From: Gnetum montanum
Taxonomy: Eukaryota; Streptophyta; Gnetopsida; Gnetales; Gnetaceae
Assembly: GCA_015680685.1 (NCBI GenBank)
Contig: MNCI01006861.1
Span: 835,650 to 870,864, forward strand
Length of the DNA stretch: 35,215 nucleotides
Direction of reading: 5' to 3'
Positions 8,679 through 19,475 of the stretch are shown piece after piece. Every line of letters begins with the position of its first letter. Positions within the stretch are counted from its first letter, which is position 1. Below the pieces are notes generated by a model. That model saw nothing but the letters and a program-made list of their open reading frames with translations, was not told the DNA's origin and did no database searches. Both the position numbers and the translations under genes were made by a program.

Positions 8679-11466
8679 TCATGTAGTTCCTGGTGGTGGT
8701 GGCTTCTCCATGGGTGCTTTCCCCTTGTCACGTGCTCTAAGCTTTGAAGGTTGACAATGCTGAAGAATGGCTTGGAGCTTCTCCTCTTCAGTCTGAGGAT
8801 CTTGTGCTATCCATGCTAATGTTTCGATGTTTGACGGAGTCGGCACTTCCCACGGACAGGGTAGTTGTGGGAACATCTGATTAGCTTTGACATACCATGC
8901 CGCGAACACCTACCGTTCCTCTTCATAGGCTCTAGCTTTGTATTTGTATTCGTGAAGCTCTGTTAGCCATCGAGCCAAGTCGGTTGCAACATCTTTCTGT
9001 CCCTGGTAGCTTTCTTTTATCATCGCAAGTTTAGAATTTGCGACATCTAGTTTCTTAGCCAGCTTCTTGCACTTTGCAAATTCTGCTTCATATTTGATGT
9101 GGGTGGAAGCTACTTGCTGCTTGAGCTCTGACCTCGGGCGTCCTGTTGTTAACATGGCTAGGTTGGCATATCTAAGGTTTGCCAACTCCATGTATTCGGT
9201 TAAGTCTTGGATCTGTAGGTTCTGGTTCTTAACTTTCGCTTGGTGGGCGAAGATGTAAGTGTCCAATATGGCCCTCCAATTAGTGTGCTAAGCACTGATA
9301 TTGTTGATTTGAGCCTTGGCCATATGGATCTCCTTCTCCAAGATTTGTTTGTACATCCCCACTTGATCACAGAAATGCTCCTTCAGCTTCTCATGTCGTT
9401 TAGCCTTATTCTGCCACGCGCTTATCTCAATTTCTGATTTCTGGCGAATAGCACGTACCTCCTCCATTGAGAGGGTTTGATTTTCTCTGGCTAAACAGCT
9501 TACATCTTGGTTGACCCAAATGAACTGTTCTTATAACTGATGCAAGTGTTCATCGAGAACATTCTTTTGTTTCTCCATAGAAGTCAACCAAAGGTTATTT
9601 GCAACCAACTGCTTATTCTCTTCTTCTAAGGCCTTGATTGCCTTAAGATGTGCATGATTTTGCGCTTGTGCTGCGGAGGCATCCTAAGTGGCCGTCTCAT
9701 TTTCTTCTGCCACCTTCTTATTTTCTATGATTAGCTTTGTTAATTGCTCGGTTCTAAATTTTTCCAGCTGGTCTACGAGAACAAATTGTAGAGGATCCCG
9801 TTGTGCTGCTTGTAAGGCTACGAGCTGCTCTTGTAGTTTCTGCACTTCATCTTCAGCATGCTCGGCCCTTACTTCGGATATGACCAGCTTCTCCTTTGTG
9901 GAAATGAGGTCTAATTGAATTACTGTTACATCCTGGGGGATGTCAAACAAAGATGACATTACTTGTCCTGTTTGAAGCAATCTGTCAAGTGCATCCTCAT
10001 GTTCCGTAGGAGTCATTGAGGTTCTAGCAAGGTTTGAGCATCTCATGCTCCTGAAAGATTTGCCGGTGGCACAACAGGTACATTAAAGGATTCTTTGATA
10101 TGGTCAGCAACCACTTCGGCAGCTCCTGCAACATCCTGGTGTTGCATGACCACCACAGTGGCCCCTTCACCAGTCTCTAACTGCACTTGAAAAGATGCCA
10201 CATTTCCAGAGATCTGTTGTGATCATTTGCTTTCCCCTCCTCCTGTTTGGATGGATAATTCACCCCTTGTGCGATCTAACAAAATAGTAGGTTGGTCGGC
10301 ATCATCAATGATGTGGAAGAGGTCTACATCATCACGACTTCCCCAACTAACCATTTTGACGATGGCCCTAAGATGGCTCATCGACGGTCTCTAGTCTTGC
10401 AGCGGTGGCACTGATCCTGGCCTATGTTGGGTCTTGCTTCTTGTTGTTGGCTGGGACTTGTGGTTGGAGGTTGATTGGGTCCTGTAAGTTGAGTTGCAGG
10501 TGATCCAGTCATCTGTTCTTCTTCTTCATCTGGTCTCAGCTCTTTGCTAGTGCTCTTTCTTGGAGCTAGCGCCTTTAATAACTTAGCATAAGAAGCATTT
10601 TGGGCCTTTTGGAGGACGTTATTTGTGTATCCTCGAATACCAGCCTGTCGGCACAGTTTTCTAATAAGGTAGGGAAAAGGTAGTGCCATCTTCCTTGACT
10701 TCCGTTCTTCAAATCGCCTTAGGATCTTCATCAAATATAGATGGGGAAGGTTAGCGTTAACCTGTCCCATCAACACTGCACATCCCCTAGCTGCATACGT
10801 AGATATTCTTTTCAAATCTTTTGTGGGGAAGAGGTGATAGGTTCCGATTTTGAAATAAACTCTCTCTTCCATCGTCAATTCTCCAAAAGTTTTATCTCTG
10901 CCATAAGCCTTCTCTAACCAATCCTTTCGCACATCAGGATCCGATCGGGTAGATAACCGAGCAACATGGGGGCTTGAATTCAGAAGGTTTAACACTTCCG
11001 AAATCGCTGGCACAGAAAAGTCTATTGTCATACCACAAATGTTAATTGTGGTGCCTTGCTCCTTATTGTGCTAGAACTGGTACGTTTCACCTAAGTACCA
11101 GGCACTGCATTCAGAGAGGACAGGCCATTAGGGAGACCCCTTGAGGTGATCCCTAACAACCTTAGGAGCAAACTTTGCAAAAGATTCAAAGTTTAGCTCC
11201 ACAATCACAGCAGTGAATGTGGACTTCTCATGGATAGCCTAAACACACTCCGGGGGCAACGTGAGTTGTTGTCCCGGTTTAGGCGCAGCAACAGCTCCTC
11301 TTTCTGCCTGCCCGGACTGTCTGGTACGAGGTTCTTCTTGATGGATGTTGAATGATTGCACCTCCTGTTCTGCATGTTGTCCAACAGGGACCAGTCTTCC
11401 ACCTCTTCGAGGTTGTTTCGCTCCACCTTGAACAGGACCCTCCTGCTGTGCATGTTTTGGGGCCAT
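8679..11466 (-). pseudogene. Element A additional ORF: plant-transposon-protein-like domain plus long coiled coil, broken
   Basis: Likely start is MAPKHAQQEGPVQGG at 11466; an upstream ATG at 11514 is possible. The frame runs to about 10378 with three in-frame stops (near 11238, 11130 and 11070), shifts near 10050, then runs to 8679 with four or more stops. The domain at 11031-10600 has KDWLEKAYGRDKTFGELTM, YHLFPTKDL and ALPFPYLIRKLCRQAGI, resembling the 'putative plant transposon protein' family that accompanies Athila-like elements. A linker rich in P, Q and E follows, then more than 300 residues of coiled-coil-like sequence (10046-8910), and the tail FPQLPCPWEVPTPSN. No catalytic motif was seen and the function is unknown. 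The family match is from memory of the motif pattern. Confidence 0.75.
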
Positions 11467-11933
11467 TCTGTAATCAGACAGGCCAAGCATTAGTAAGGTT
11501 GTTTTTAAAGTCAAATTATACCTTAGTTTCTGCCTTAATTAAAGATCTTATGTTATCATGTGATTGTGCGTGAAAATTATAATAATGGATCCTATGACTT
11601 ACGTGGATTTCATTTTAATCTCCCGGTGTACCTAAGGTCATATGATTTTTGGCACAATTTTTCTAAGTGTTAGTGTTAATTACCCTAATTGATGTCCTTT
11701 GGGTGATGATAAATTTCAAAAAAGTTAGGCACTTTGCAGCAAGTGTCTCTCCCCCACGACTGAACTGAACACTCTGGGTTCAAGTAGGTTCAAACAGAAT
11801 TAAAATCGGAGCATCAATGAGCGAGATATGAGTGAAAAAACGAGGGTCACGTGATCACAAGTCACAGAGAAAAATTGCAAAAAGTCCCCCCATGTAAATG
11901 GAAAAATGATGCTAAGTGTTGCAGCGGGGGTGT

Positions 11934-11991
11934 CCTATTTATAGGGAAATAGGATGTGATATCGCGTACGGTACATCGCGTATGCGATATC
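11934..11991 (-). promoter_or_regulatory. Internal U3-like promoter before the aORF of element A
   Basis: On the minus strand a CpG-rich block at 11991-11958 (palindrome-like, with gatatcgcgtac and gcgatatc ends) is followed about 15 bp later by TATAAATAGG (11943-11934). The LTRs have the same order and spacing: GATATCGCGTACGCGATATC at 20218-20199, then ctataaataa at 20180-20171. Transcription would start near 11905, about 440 bp before the MAPKH start. Read as a second, LTR-derived promoter for the aORF, this is inference; the matching arrangement is seen directly. Confidence 0.55.
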
Positions 11992-11999
11992 TCGTCCCC

Positions 12000-13370
12000 A
12001 GTGATGTGGTACACATGAAAAATACCAGATTTTTAATTATTTTCTTGAAATTAATGGTGTAAATTGAGGACATGGGCAAGTATTAAGATATCCTAGGGTA
12101 ATTTCATTAATTTGAGAGGCACTCGTAATGATAAAGATGTGAATTTAGCAATTAAAAATTTGGCAGTTACGAAAAAAGGAAATGTAATGGTACATTGGAA
12201 CGTAGGAATTATAGAGAGATAATGGTAGGGAAAGAAAATTATGAAAAATTAAGCTGAAGGTAAGAAATTGTGTGTTTGAACTAGAGAATTAATGGAGATT
12301 ACGAAAAATTACACAAGTGGATCGTTCCCAAAGCAGGTTTCAACCTATTATGCCCTTGTGTAACCACGCGTAAAGTGTCCGTGGGCACTAGAAGGGTTAA
12401 ATGTAATCCACACTAACTCCACAAAACACACACATGTTAATATCACTAAAATGAGATGAAAATTCTATGCTACACGGGACATGAGCTACAATTACACGAA
12501 CAGTGAGATGAGGCGAAGTATAGAAAGGATCGTAGAGATTGGGACATGAGGTAGCTAACCCAGAACACAGTGAATCCTGCGTGAAAAGCATGATTAAGGT
12601 GTCATTAACCCATTGTTCCAAGATCAGGACCAAGTCCATCCTTCTAATCAGTGACATTGCATTGTTTCATCCCATGGTGAACAACTATGAGAGTACCACA
12701 ACAACAAGGCGTACGATCACTTGGCGTTTTATGCAAGGGAGGAGTGCTTTTTGTTTTATGGCACTTTGTTTTTCTTTTCTTTTTTGAATTTTACTGAATC
12801 CAGAGAAATCAACAACCTTCAGGCATGGGTGCATGTCTTTCTAGTGGGACCCGCTAGAACAACATTTGATTTTTGAGTGCCTTTTTGATTACTCTTACTC
12901 CCATTTTTCATTAGATCTACAAGGATCTTAGTACGACCATGTTGCATGACAACTCCCACAGTTGTCACCAAAGAGAATCCACAAGTCCCCTTGATGTCAC
13001 ACCCTAATCATTCCCTCTTGGTCCATCCTTTTTCATTCTGGGTACAATAAACAAAAAATTAATTTTAAGTTTAGAAATTTCAAGAATATCACTGTACCCT
13101 TGAACAGAACCTCTTATTTGTACAGTGTATGAGTGGGTTTAATGGGCTCACTATTCCAAATAATTGATTAATCATGACTTAATAACATAAAACACACCTC
13201 AACTAATGATCCACATGAGTTTTTTATTCGTAGATGAGATTACTTACAAAAATGGAAAAAGACAAACACACGAACACACAAAAAGATAAAAAGATAAAAC
13301 AAAAAGTTAAAAAATGAAAAAATAGAAAACAAAAAGTTGTACAATTAGAGAAAATGAAAAATATTTATTA
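12000..13370 (-). other. Element A non-coding spacer between gag and aORF
   Basis: No convincing frame. It is collinear with spacers in B (20990-22195) and C (26481-27630). Shared marks are tcctaaagtaggctcatg-like text (12331 region), gcatgggt..catgtctttctagt (12822-12845), and an A-rich tract on the plus strand with cacacgaacacacaaaaag (13265-13350). The same order in three copies suggests an old conserved non-coding module, possibly acting in cis. Confidence 0.6.
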
Positions 13371-13497
13371 ATCTTGCTTGTTATTGAAATGGGGAATACC
13401 CCCCATAACTAATCGGTTGAGTATGGCAAGGATTAATAAATGGAAAATGAGGATCCTTGCATGTTGGAAGTATTGGAACTGGTCTATACTTATCCCC

Positions 13498-15367
13498 TCA
13501 GGGTTCACACACTTGATTGTAATAATCATAGTAGGGCACTTTATACGATGTAGTTCCCAGATAACGAGTTGACCCACTATGATGTTGGTGACCATTAGAT
13601 GGTATGCAAGGATTAGGATGATGCCTCCCATGGTTGTGTTCATTGGGCTGTATGGTTGTTGGAGTGTTAGTTGGTGGCCCTGATGAAGTTACATGAGGCG
13701 TTGGGTTCGAAGGTAAGGGTGCACCACATTGTTGGACTTGTGCTAGGTTGGAAGGTGTAGTGGCCTCGGAATTGTGTTGTCCTTTCTTACGGCTGTGTTT
13801 AAAGAAAGGACGCCTTTGATGTTGCTGAGGTTTCTCACTGCTGTTGATAGTAGTAGCATAAGTGTTGTTCGTGGGTTGTTGCTGTGGCACAAACACCTTT
13901 GGAACAGTTGGCGGCATTGTATAAGGAGGGAAAGGATGAGAATGCTGAAAGTTAGAAGGAGGATAAGGTGCACAAGGTGGTGGTTGTGTTGGAGGCATGG
14001 GTTGATAGTATTGTGGAGAATAGTATTGTGGTGAGATAGAGTATGTTGGCCTGGATGTAACGTCAGGGTGTTGAATGTGATAAGTGTTTGGATTCGGATG
14101 GTATGAAGGGTGTCTCCAGTCTAAGGGTGGTCTCCCTCATGACGAGGATTGTTGCCACTGTGATCAAACATAGTATCTCTGTATGAACTCTGGATGTAAC
14201 GTGTTTTCCCAATGCTCATACAAATGTGACAAGATTGGGCATTGACCCTTGGGGTGATCGTACAGGCATATGTTACATTCAAACGTATGACTGGTAGTTG
14301 AGCACTTATTCCCTTCATTCTTTTTCTATGAATGTCTAATGTTTTTTTCCTGCGTCTTGGGTTGTCAAAACTCTATCTCCAATGATGTTGATATATTCTC
14401 CACACTTTTGATTCATCCATTCCAACATCTTATTAATCTTTGCCTTAGCTTCTTTTAATGTTTGTTGTATTGGCAAAGATGATGTTGCCACCTTGAGATC
14501 GGTTGATTTCTTCTTTTTATGATCATGGACCCTTGTTAAGTTGAAATTTTGGTCCCGTTGATGTTTTTCAACACTCTCCCATGTAGTTATTTCTCCTTCT
14601 TCTTTTGCTAGCCACTTAACAAGCTCTTGGATTTGATGGGTTCGTAGTTCATATAGTTGACCTTGGGCATACGTTCCTAAGGTCTCTCTTGTTTCATTAC
14701 GTAGCCCATCAATGATATGGTACATTAGCCTTTCCTCAGAAAACCCATGGCCCAGATAGTTGTTTAATAGTGCGTAATATCTTTCTAAGGCCATGTCCAA
14801 GGGTTCATGTTGTGCTTGTTTCCATCCTTGGATTTGCTTCCTCAAGGCTGACACTCTTGTGTAGGTTTGATATTTTTTGTTAAATACTTCTACCATTGTT
14901 GACTAGCATTGTATTGAATTTGGTTTTAACGATCTATACCATACTTTTGCTTGGTCAACAAGTGTCATAGGGAAGAGCTTAAGTTTTTGCCACCCATTAT
15001 CAATGTTATTCCATGTGTAGGCATCGTAGAAGGCTAGTAAATGTTGATGTGGATTTAGGTCATAGCCTCCTGAAAATTTGGCAAAGTTATTTAAATCGAG
15101 CCTGGGTAGTCAGCTCTCTTTACGATGCCTACGTGAGATTGGAACAGCCTCTTGTAATTGTGTTAAGCTTGTAGTGGCTAGTGGGGGTTCATCATCATCG
15201 AGTAAGTTATGCTTTCGTGTGTTGTGATGATGTTGTTTTCTTTCATGTTTATAAGAAACTCCCACTTCAGGTTGTATACTCCAATCTTCATTGTCATATA
15301 GCTCATTGGTTCTCCAATGAACTTCCTCACTAAGTGTGGCATTATTATCATCTTATAGGAGAGGCAT
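13498..15367 (-). pseudogene. Element A gag, frameshifted
   Basis: Structural capsid polyprotein. Start MPLL at 15367 in a favourable context (acaacaATG), followed by the gag core DLNNFAKFSGGYDLNPHQH, then VEVFNKKYQTYTRVSALRKQ, and YHIIDGLRNETRETLGTYAQ (14896-14600). In another frame near 14290-14225 is CNICLYDHPKGQCPILSH, a near zinc-knuckle (C-x2-C-x3-H-x4-C). The C-terminal part (13998-13498) is rich in P, Q, H and T. Stops (near 15353 and 14910) and at least two frameshifts break it. Where C and B continue into protease, A's frame ends at 13498 and the spacer follows. Confidence 0.8.
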
Positions 15368-15478
15368 TGTTGTGTCTGAATTTATGTGACTTTTTATAAT
15401 TACTTCTTTCTAAGAGATATATCGTTAAGTCCTTTACAACAACTTGTATGATATAACTAATCTAGATAACTAGCATCA

Positions 15479-15488
15479 TCCTTGGCAA
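15479..15488 (-). other. Truncated primer binding site of element A
   Basis: Minus strand TTGCCAAGGA corresponds to the 3' part of the PBS of C (TGGTGTTGTTACCAAGGA) and B (TGGCACTGTTGCCGGGGA). The rest, and the first bases of the LTR, are lost at the N at 15489. Confidence 0.6.
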
Positions 15489-15489
15489 N

Positions 15490-16192
15490 GAACTAGTTGT
15501 GGCACCTAGATCGTTAACTTTAGGTTGCAGTTCGNGAAATGAGCGTAGCACGCGTGATCCGGTCAAACTCTGCAAATGAACTAGTTGTGGCACCTAGATC
15601 GTTAACTTTAGGTTGCAGTTCGCTGTCTTCCCACCTGGACTAGTATTATATTTGTCACGTAAGGTTTAGTATAGATGAGGTGTATGATGTGTTCCTAATC
15701 TATGCTACTCCTGAAGGCAGTGGAAAATAATATTTAACTAAGCTAAGCTAGGAGGAAAAGGTAAGGAAATCTAATCGAGCCTAAGTGTGACGAGCAACCG
15801 ATTCCTTGATCAACTGTACACATCTTGGACCTCGTGCATTACTACCACTAGGATTACCAAGTGCAGATCCTAGGTATGCCACTGGGCTACCAAGTAGTCA
15901 CACTTAAATGCTTGTAATCAAGTCGTACTTGTTTCGTGTTGCGATGAGCAGTCGATTCCTTGACTAACTGTACACACCCTTAGATGCTTGTAGTCAAGTC
16001 GTACTCATACCACATTCTTGGAGTTTAAGGGTGAGAGAGAAAGCAGTAAACAAAAATTAAATAAAAAAATAAATAAATAACAAAGTGATTGCTACAATGA
16101 TGAAGTAATCTCGATCTTTATTGCTGGTCATGTGCATGTCTAAGTACGACACACTCGAATAAAGACACTGTACAATTACATTCACCACACTG
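15490..16192 (-). repeat. 5' LTR of element A, with assembly gaps
   Basis: Matches the left LTR of A from position 44 onward (gaaatgagcgtagcacgcg at 15536). It retains middle parts missing from the left copy (gccactgggctaccaagtag, gagtttaagggtgagagaga). The first 45 bases after the N (15490-15534) are identical to 15578-15622 and out of place. The LTR stops at the N at 16193 without its U3 end, so CpG block, TATA and target repeat are absent. Confidence 0.75.
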
Positions 16193-16193
16193 N

Positions 16194-18740
16194 TAAAGGA
16201 TCCTATGGTGTAGGGAATCCTTCATCCTATCCTTATTCAGTTGGTGGTTTGGGCTACCCTACTATTGCTACTTTTGAAAATTTAAAAGCATTTAAAAGTG
16301 CCTTCATCTTCTCCTTCTTGCTTCGTGGGTCATCAATGGTCACAGTGGCTTTTCCTAGACTAGTTGGTGTAGGTACATTCCATAGGCAAGGCATGGTCAA
16401 GAACATCTCTTTCATGTTGATAAACTAAGCTACAAACTATTTACATTTGATGTAAAAAATGCATAGACAAGGTTTCATAGTTCTTGCTAGTCATTCATTC
16501 TCTCGGCCAGGTTCTCAACCATTGATGTTTGATATGTAAATTTGCTTATGAGAACTTCAAGCTTTGCATTGGTCACTTCCAACTTTTTCTTTGTCTCTTT
16601 GTGAAGCTTGAACTTTGCCTCATAGAGGAGGTAGGAGCTAGACATTTTCTAGTTCAGATGTTGATCTTCTTGCAGTCAGCATTGTCAGGTTTGCATAATA
16701 GAGATTGGCTAATTCTATGTACTCTATCATCTCTTCAATTTGTAACCCCTTTAGGTGGATTTTAACTTGATTGTAGGCTTTGAGACCATCAAAGATGGGT
16801 TGCCATAGAACACCTCTTTATTAGAGTTGTTGGAGGAATTCATCATTGTCTTTGAAAGTGATGCATCAAAGATCACCATTTCTTTTGCATTCTTGACCTC
16901 TTAAATTCTTTATTGAAGCTATTGAAAAGCTTCATTCCTTGTAAGCTCATGCCTAAGAATGGATGGATCTAACAAGCAGACTCTAAGTTCTACAACCTTG
17001 GCTGCCAATCATCGATTGCTAACCATGACCTCCTCAAGTTGTGCATTGGTGATAAGCAACTTTTTCCTTATCTCTAGTAGCTAGAATTGGGTGGATGAAA
17101 TATCTTCTAGGAGGTTGAAGATCTCTAGAACTGGTTGCATGGCTCCAACTAGTTTCTCTGACACTTTTTTATATTGTGCTATGCTCATTCCTATGCTTCT
17201 TACTCTTGCAGATTCTTGGACATCTATCATGATAACAACATTAGGGATAAATGCTGTAGGAGCACTTAGGGCTTTCCCAATTCTATTGCTACCATCTTTG
17301 CTACAGTCTCTTGTCCCTTATGTGGCATGACTAGGACCATTGCTCATTTTCCCTCCTCTAGCATTGTAGATAAGGCTATTGCATTCCTAGATATTTCAAG
17401 GATTTCTTATCTTAGAATGGACATAGTGACTTCTTTGACATTGGGGTTGGTGCAAACAAGCACATGGTCTCTTCATGAGGAGAACAACATGATCATTTCA
17501 TTTGCTAGCCAACTAATGATCCCTCCTCTAGTATTGTAGAGAAGGCTATTGCATTCCTAGATATTTTAGGGATTTCTTGTCTTAGAATGGACATAGTGAC
17601 TTCTTTGACATTGGGGTTGGTGCAAACAAGTGCATGGTATCTTCATGAGGAGATAGAGGATTTACCATCACCTCCAAAGGCATGTTACAATTGTTATTTT
17701 CTAATTTTCCTTATGTGTTCAAAAAATTTTACCATTTTAGAAGTTGTCTCTAGTGTTGCAAGTGGTGGTTGAGGTGGCAACTCTTCTTCTTGAAGCTTGG
17801 CAGTCATTTTATCTTTCATCATTTCTTGCCATGATGTAGTAAGAGCCTTCTAGATGATATCATTGGCATAGTGGGCTATGTCTATCCTTTTACATAGTTT
17901 TCTAATGAGGTATCCTTCTTATTTTCCTTAAAATATTTCTTAATTGCCAAGAAGATGAGTTGGGGAAGGTTGACCTAAATTTTTTTGCTTAAAGCCACAC
18001 ATACCCTTGTAGAGAAGGAAGTGATCTTACTTGACCTCATCATGGGATTGAGGTGATAGACCAAAATTTTGAAACATGCTTTTTCTACCTTAGTAAGGGT
18101 ATTGTACTCCTTGTAATCCATTCCATAACACCACTAAATCCATTCTTTCTTTGCGTTTAAGTTTTCTTGGGTTAAAATCTTCACTAGCTTTGTTCTAGTA
18201 TTTGGCAATTCTAGGGCCTCTACAATCACCTTAATTGAGTAGAAGATTGTGATGTCTTTAATTTAACTATAGCATCTCTCTACTAGTTGTTTTAGAAGAG
18301 GTGGATCCCTCCCATGTAGCATTCTAGTAGAGAGAATGGGCAATAGTAGAGATTCTTGTAGTTGGGTCCTAACCTCTTTTGGCACTAACTCTAGGAAAGA
18401 TCTAAAGTTTAGCTCCTAAAGGATTAAGCTCTAAACCTTTTTGCTTTGGACCTTCTCTAGGTAGGCCTTAGTAAGTATGACATCCAAGTTGGGTCATGGT
18501 CTTGGAACCTTATCTTGTCTATATTGTTCTATTTCAGCTATGGAAATTTGACAAACTAATTCCACCTTAAGCTTCTCATGTAAGGACTCAGTAGCATGGA
18601 TTACCTTGGTAGCCTAGTCTTGAGGTTTTTGTTATTGCTATGATTGTTTTTGTAGCCTCCTTCCTCCATGAGGTTGCTTCTCTTGGGGCTATGATGGCCC
18701 TCCTACCTATGATCCTCATTTTGATGTCATCTATGCTCAC
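16194..18740 (-). pseudogene. Element C aORF, heavily decayed
   Basis: Collinear with A's aORF (8679-11466). The nucleotide text matches at 17955-18175 against 10735-10930, where atgagttggggaaggttgac pairs with agatggggaaggttagcg, and at the 5' end (gaggttgcttctcttggggc, 18670). Every frame is full of stops. The coiled-coil part is 16300-17850. It holds a 170-bp tandem duplication. It continues C's 3' end interrupted by element A. Confidence 0.65.
17351..17690. repeat. Tandem duplication, period 170 bp, in the C aORF
   Basis: ccctcctctagcattgtaga at 17351 recurs as ccctcctctagtattgtaga at 17521. The match continues through atggacatagtgacttcttt to cttcatgaggag. The second copy ends near 17653. 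The period is not a multiple of three, so it shifted the frame, but the ORF was probably already dead. Confidence 0.88.
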
Positions 18741-19475
18741 AAACATAACCCTAGATTAGTTATTTGGATTATAATCTTCTTTAGTTTGGATACCTTTCAA
18801 CTATTTGATTAGATTAAGTTTGATGTTGAAATTAAAATTTTATCATTAGGTCCTTATTTAGTAATTGTAAGTATATGAGAATATTTTATTATTATTTTAT
18901 TCCTACTTCAATAGAGGTTGATTATTGCTATTATGTCTTGAGATCATTAGTTTAAGCTTATTTTAATATCTTATTTGTTGGGTATTAGAGAAACTTTTTT
19001 TTATTAAATTTTAGCATTTGATGCTTCCACGATGTAAATTGTTCATCTAGAAGCTCAAGGATAAAATAATGGATGAAATCGAATAAGTGGTGAGGAAGTT
19101 ATTATTCTTGGAAGGCTATAGGCTTTGAAAAATTGCAAAAACTCTTGCGTTTACTTCAAAATGAGATATTTATAGGGTTTTTCTACTACATCGATGGGGA
19201 TGTGTTGACATAGCCATTCACAATCATTTTTTACATTTTTAATTCTCATGGATTTCAAAAGAGTTTGAGGATTAAAAGCTAGAAAACCAAGGAAACAATA
19301 TCTAATGAGGTTCTAGTACATGCATTAGAGCAAATTAAGCATATGGAATGAGCAAATTAAGATGTTATTTAAGCCAAATGAAAAAAAAACTAAACAATGA
19401 AGGATATCAATGGTATGTGAAATGAATTGAGGCCCATGATTATAGGGTTTAAATTGAGATAAACCAAAAGCCATG
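18741..19475 (-). other. Element C spacer before the aORF, with decayed internal promoter
   Basis: AT-rich and non-coding. At 19166-19175 the minus strand has ctataaatat, and upstream of it (19190-19205) a CpG-poor remnant tacatcgatggggatg. Order and distance to the aORF match the internal promoter of A at 11934-11991. The last five bases, ccatg (19471-19475), are one copy of the target duplication of element B. Confidence 0.5.

Larger units (their letters stand above)
7962..16192 (-). mobile_element. Element A: non-autonomous LTR retrotransposon carrying gag and aORF but no pol
   Basis: LTRs at 7962-8519 and 15490-16192 belong to one subfamily, recognised by agttgtggcacctagatcgt. Internal order on the minus strand is truncated PBS, gag (15367-13498), non-coding spacer, internal promoter-like block, aORF (11466-8679), polypurine tract. 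No protease, RT, RNase H or integrase motif was found, although the same motifs are still readable in the older element C. Sequence gaps (N at 8342, 15489, 15535, 16193) shorten both LTRs, so the target duplication (left candidate gggat, 7957-7961) cannot be checked. Confidence 0.8.

Noticed and set aside
9688-9918. Serine/cysteine-rich plus-strand frame
   Set aside because: Antisense shadow of the coiled-coil part of the aORF.
8600-13400. Env-like gene in element A
   Set aside because: The aORF has no signal peptide or transmembrane segment that I can see; its composition is coiled-coil and proline-rich, so an envelope role is unsupported.
13774-14034. Plus-strand frames opposite the gag tail of A
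   Set aside because: These are antisense shadows of the proline/glutamine-rich gag end; composition mirrors it and there is no independent support.
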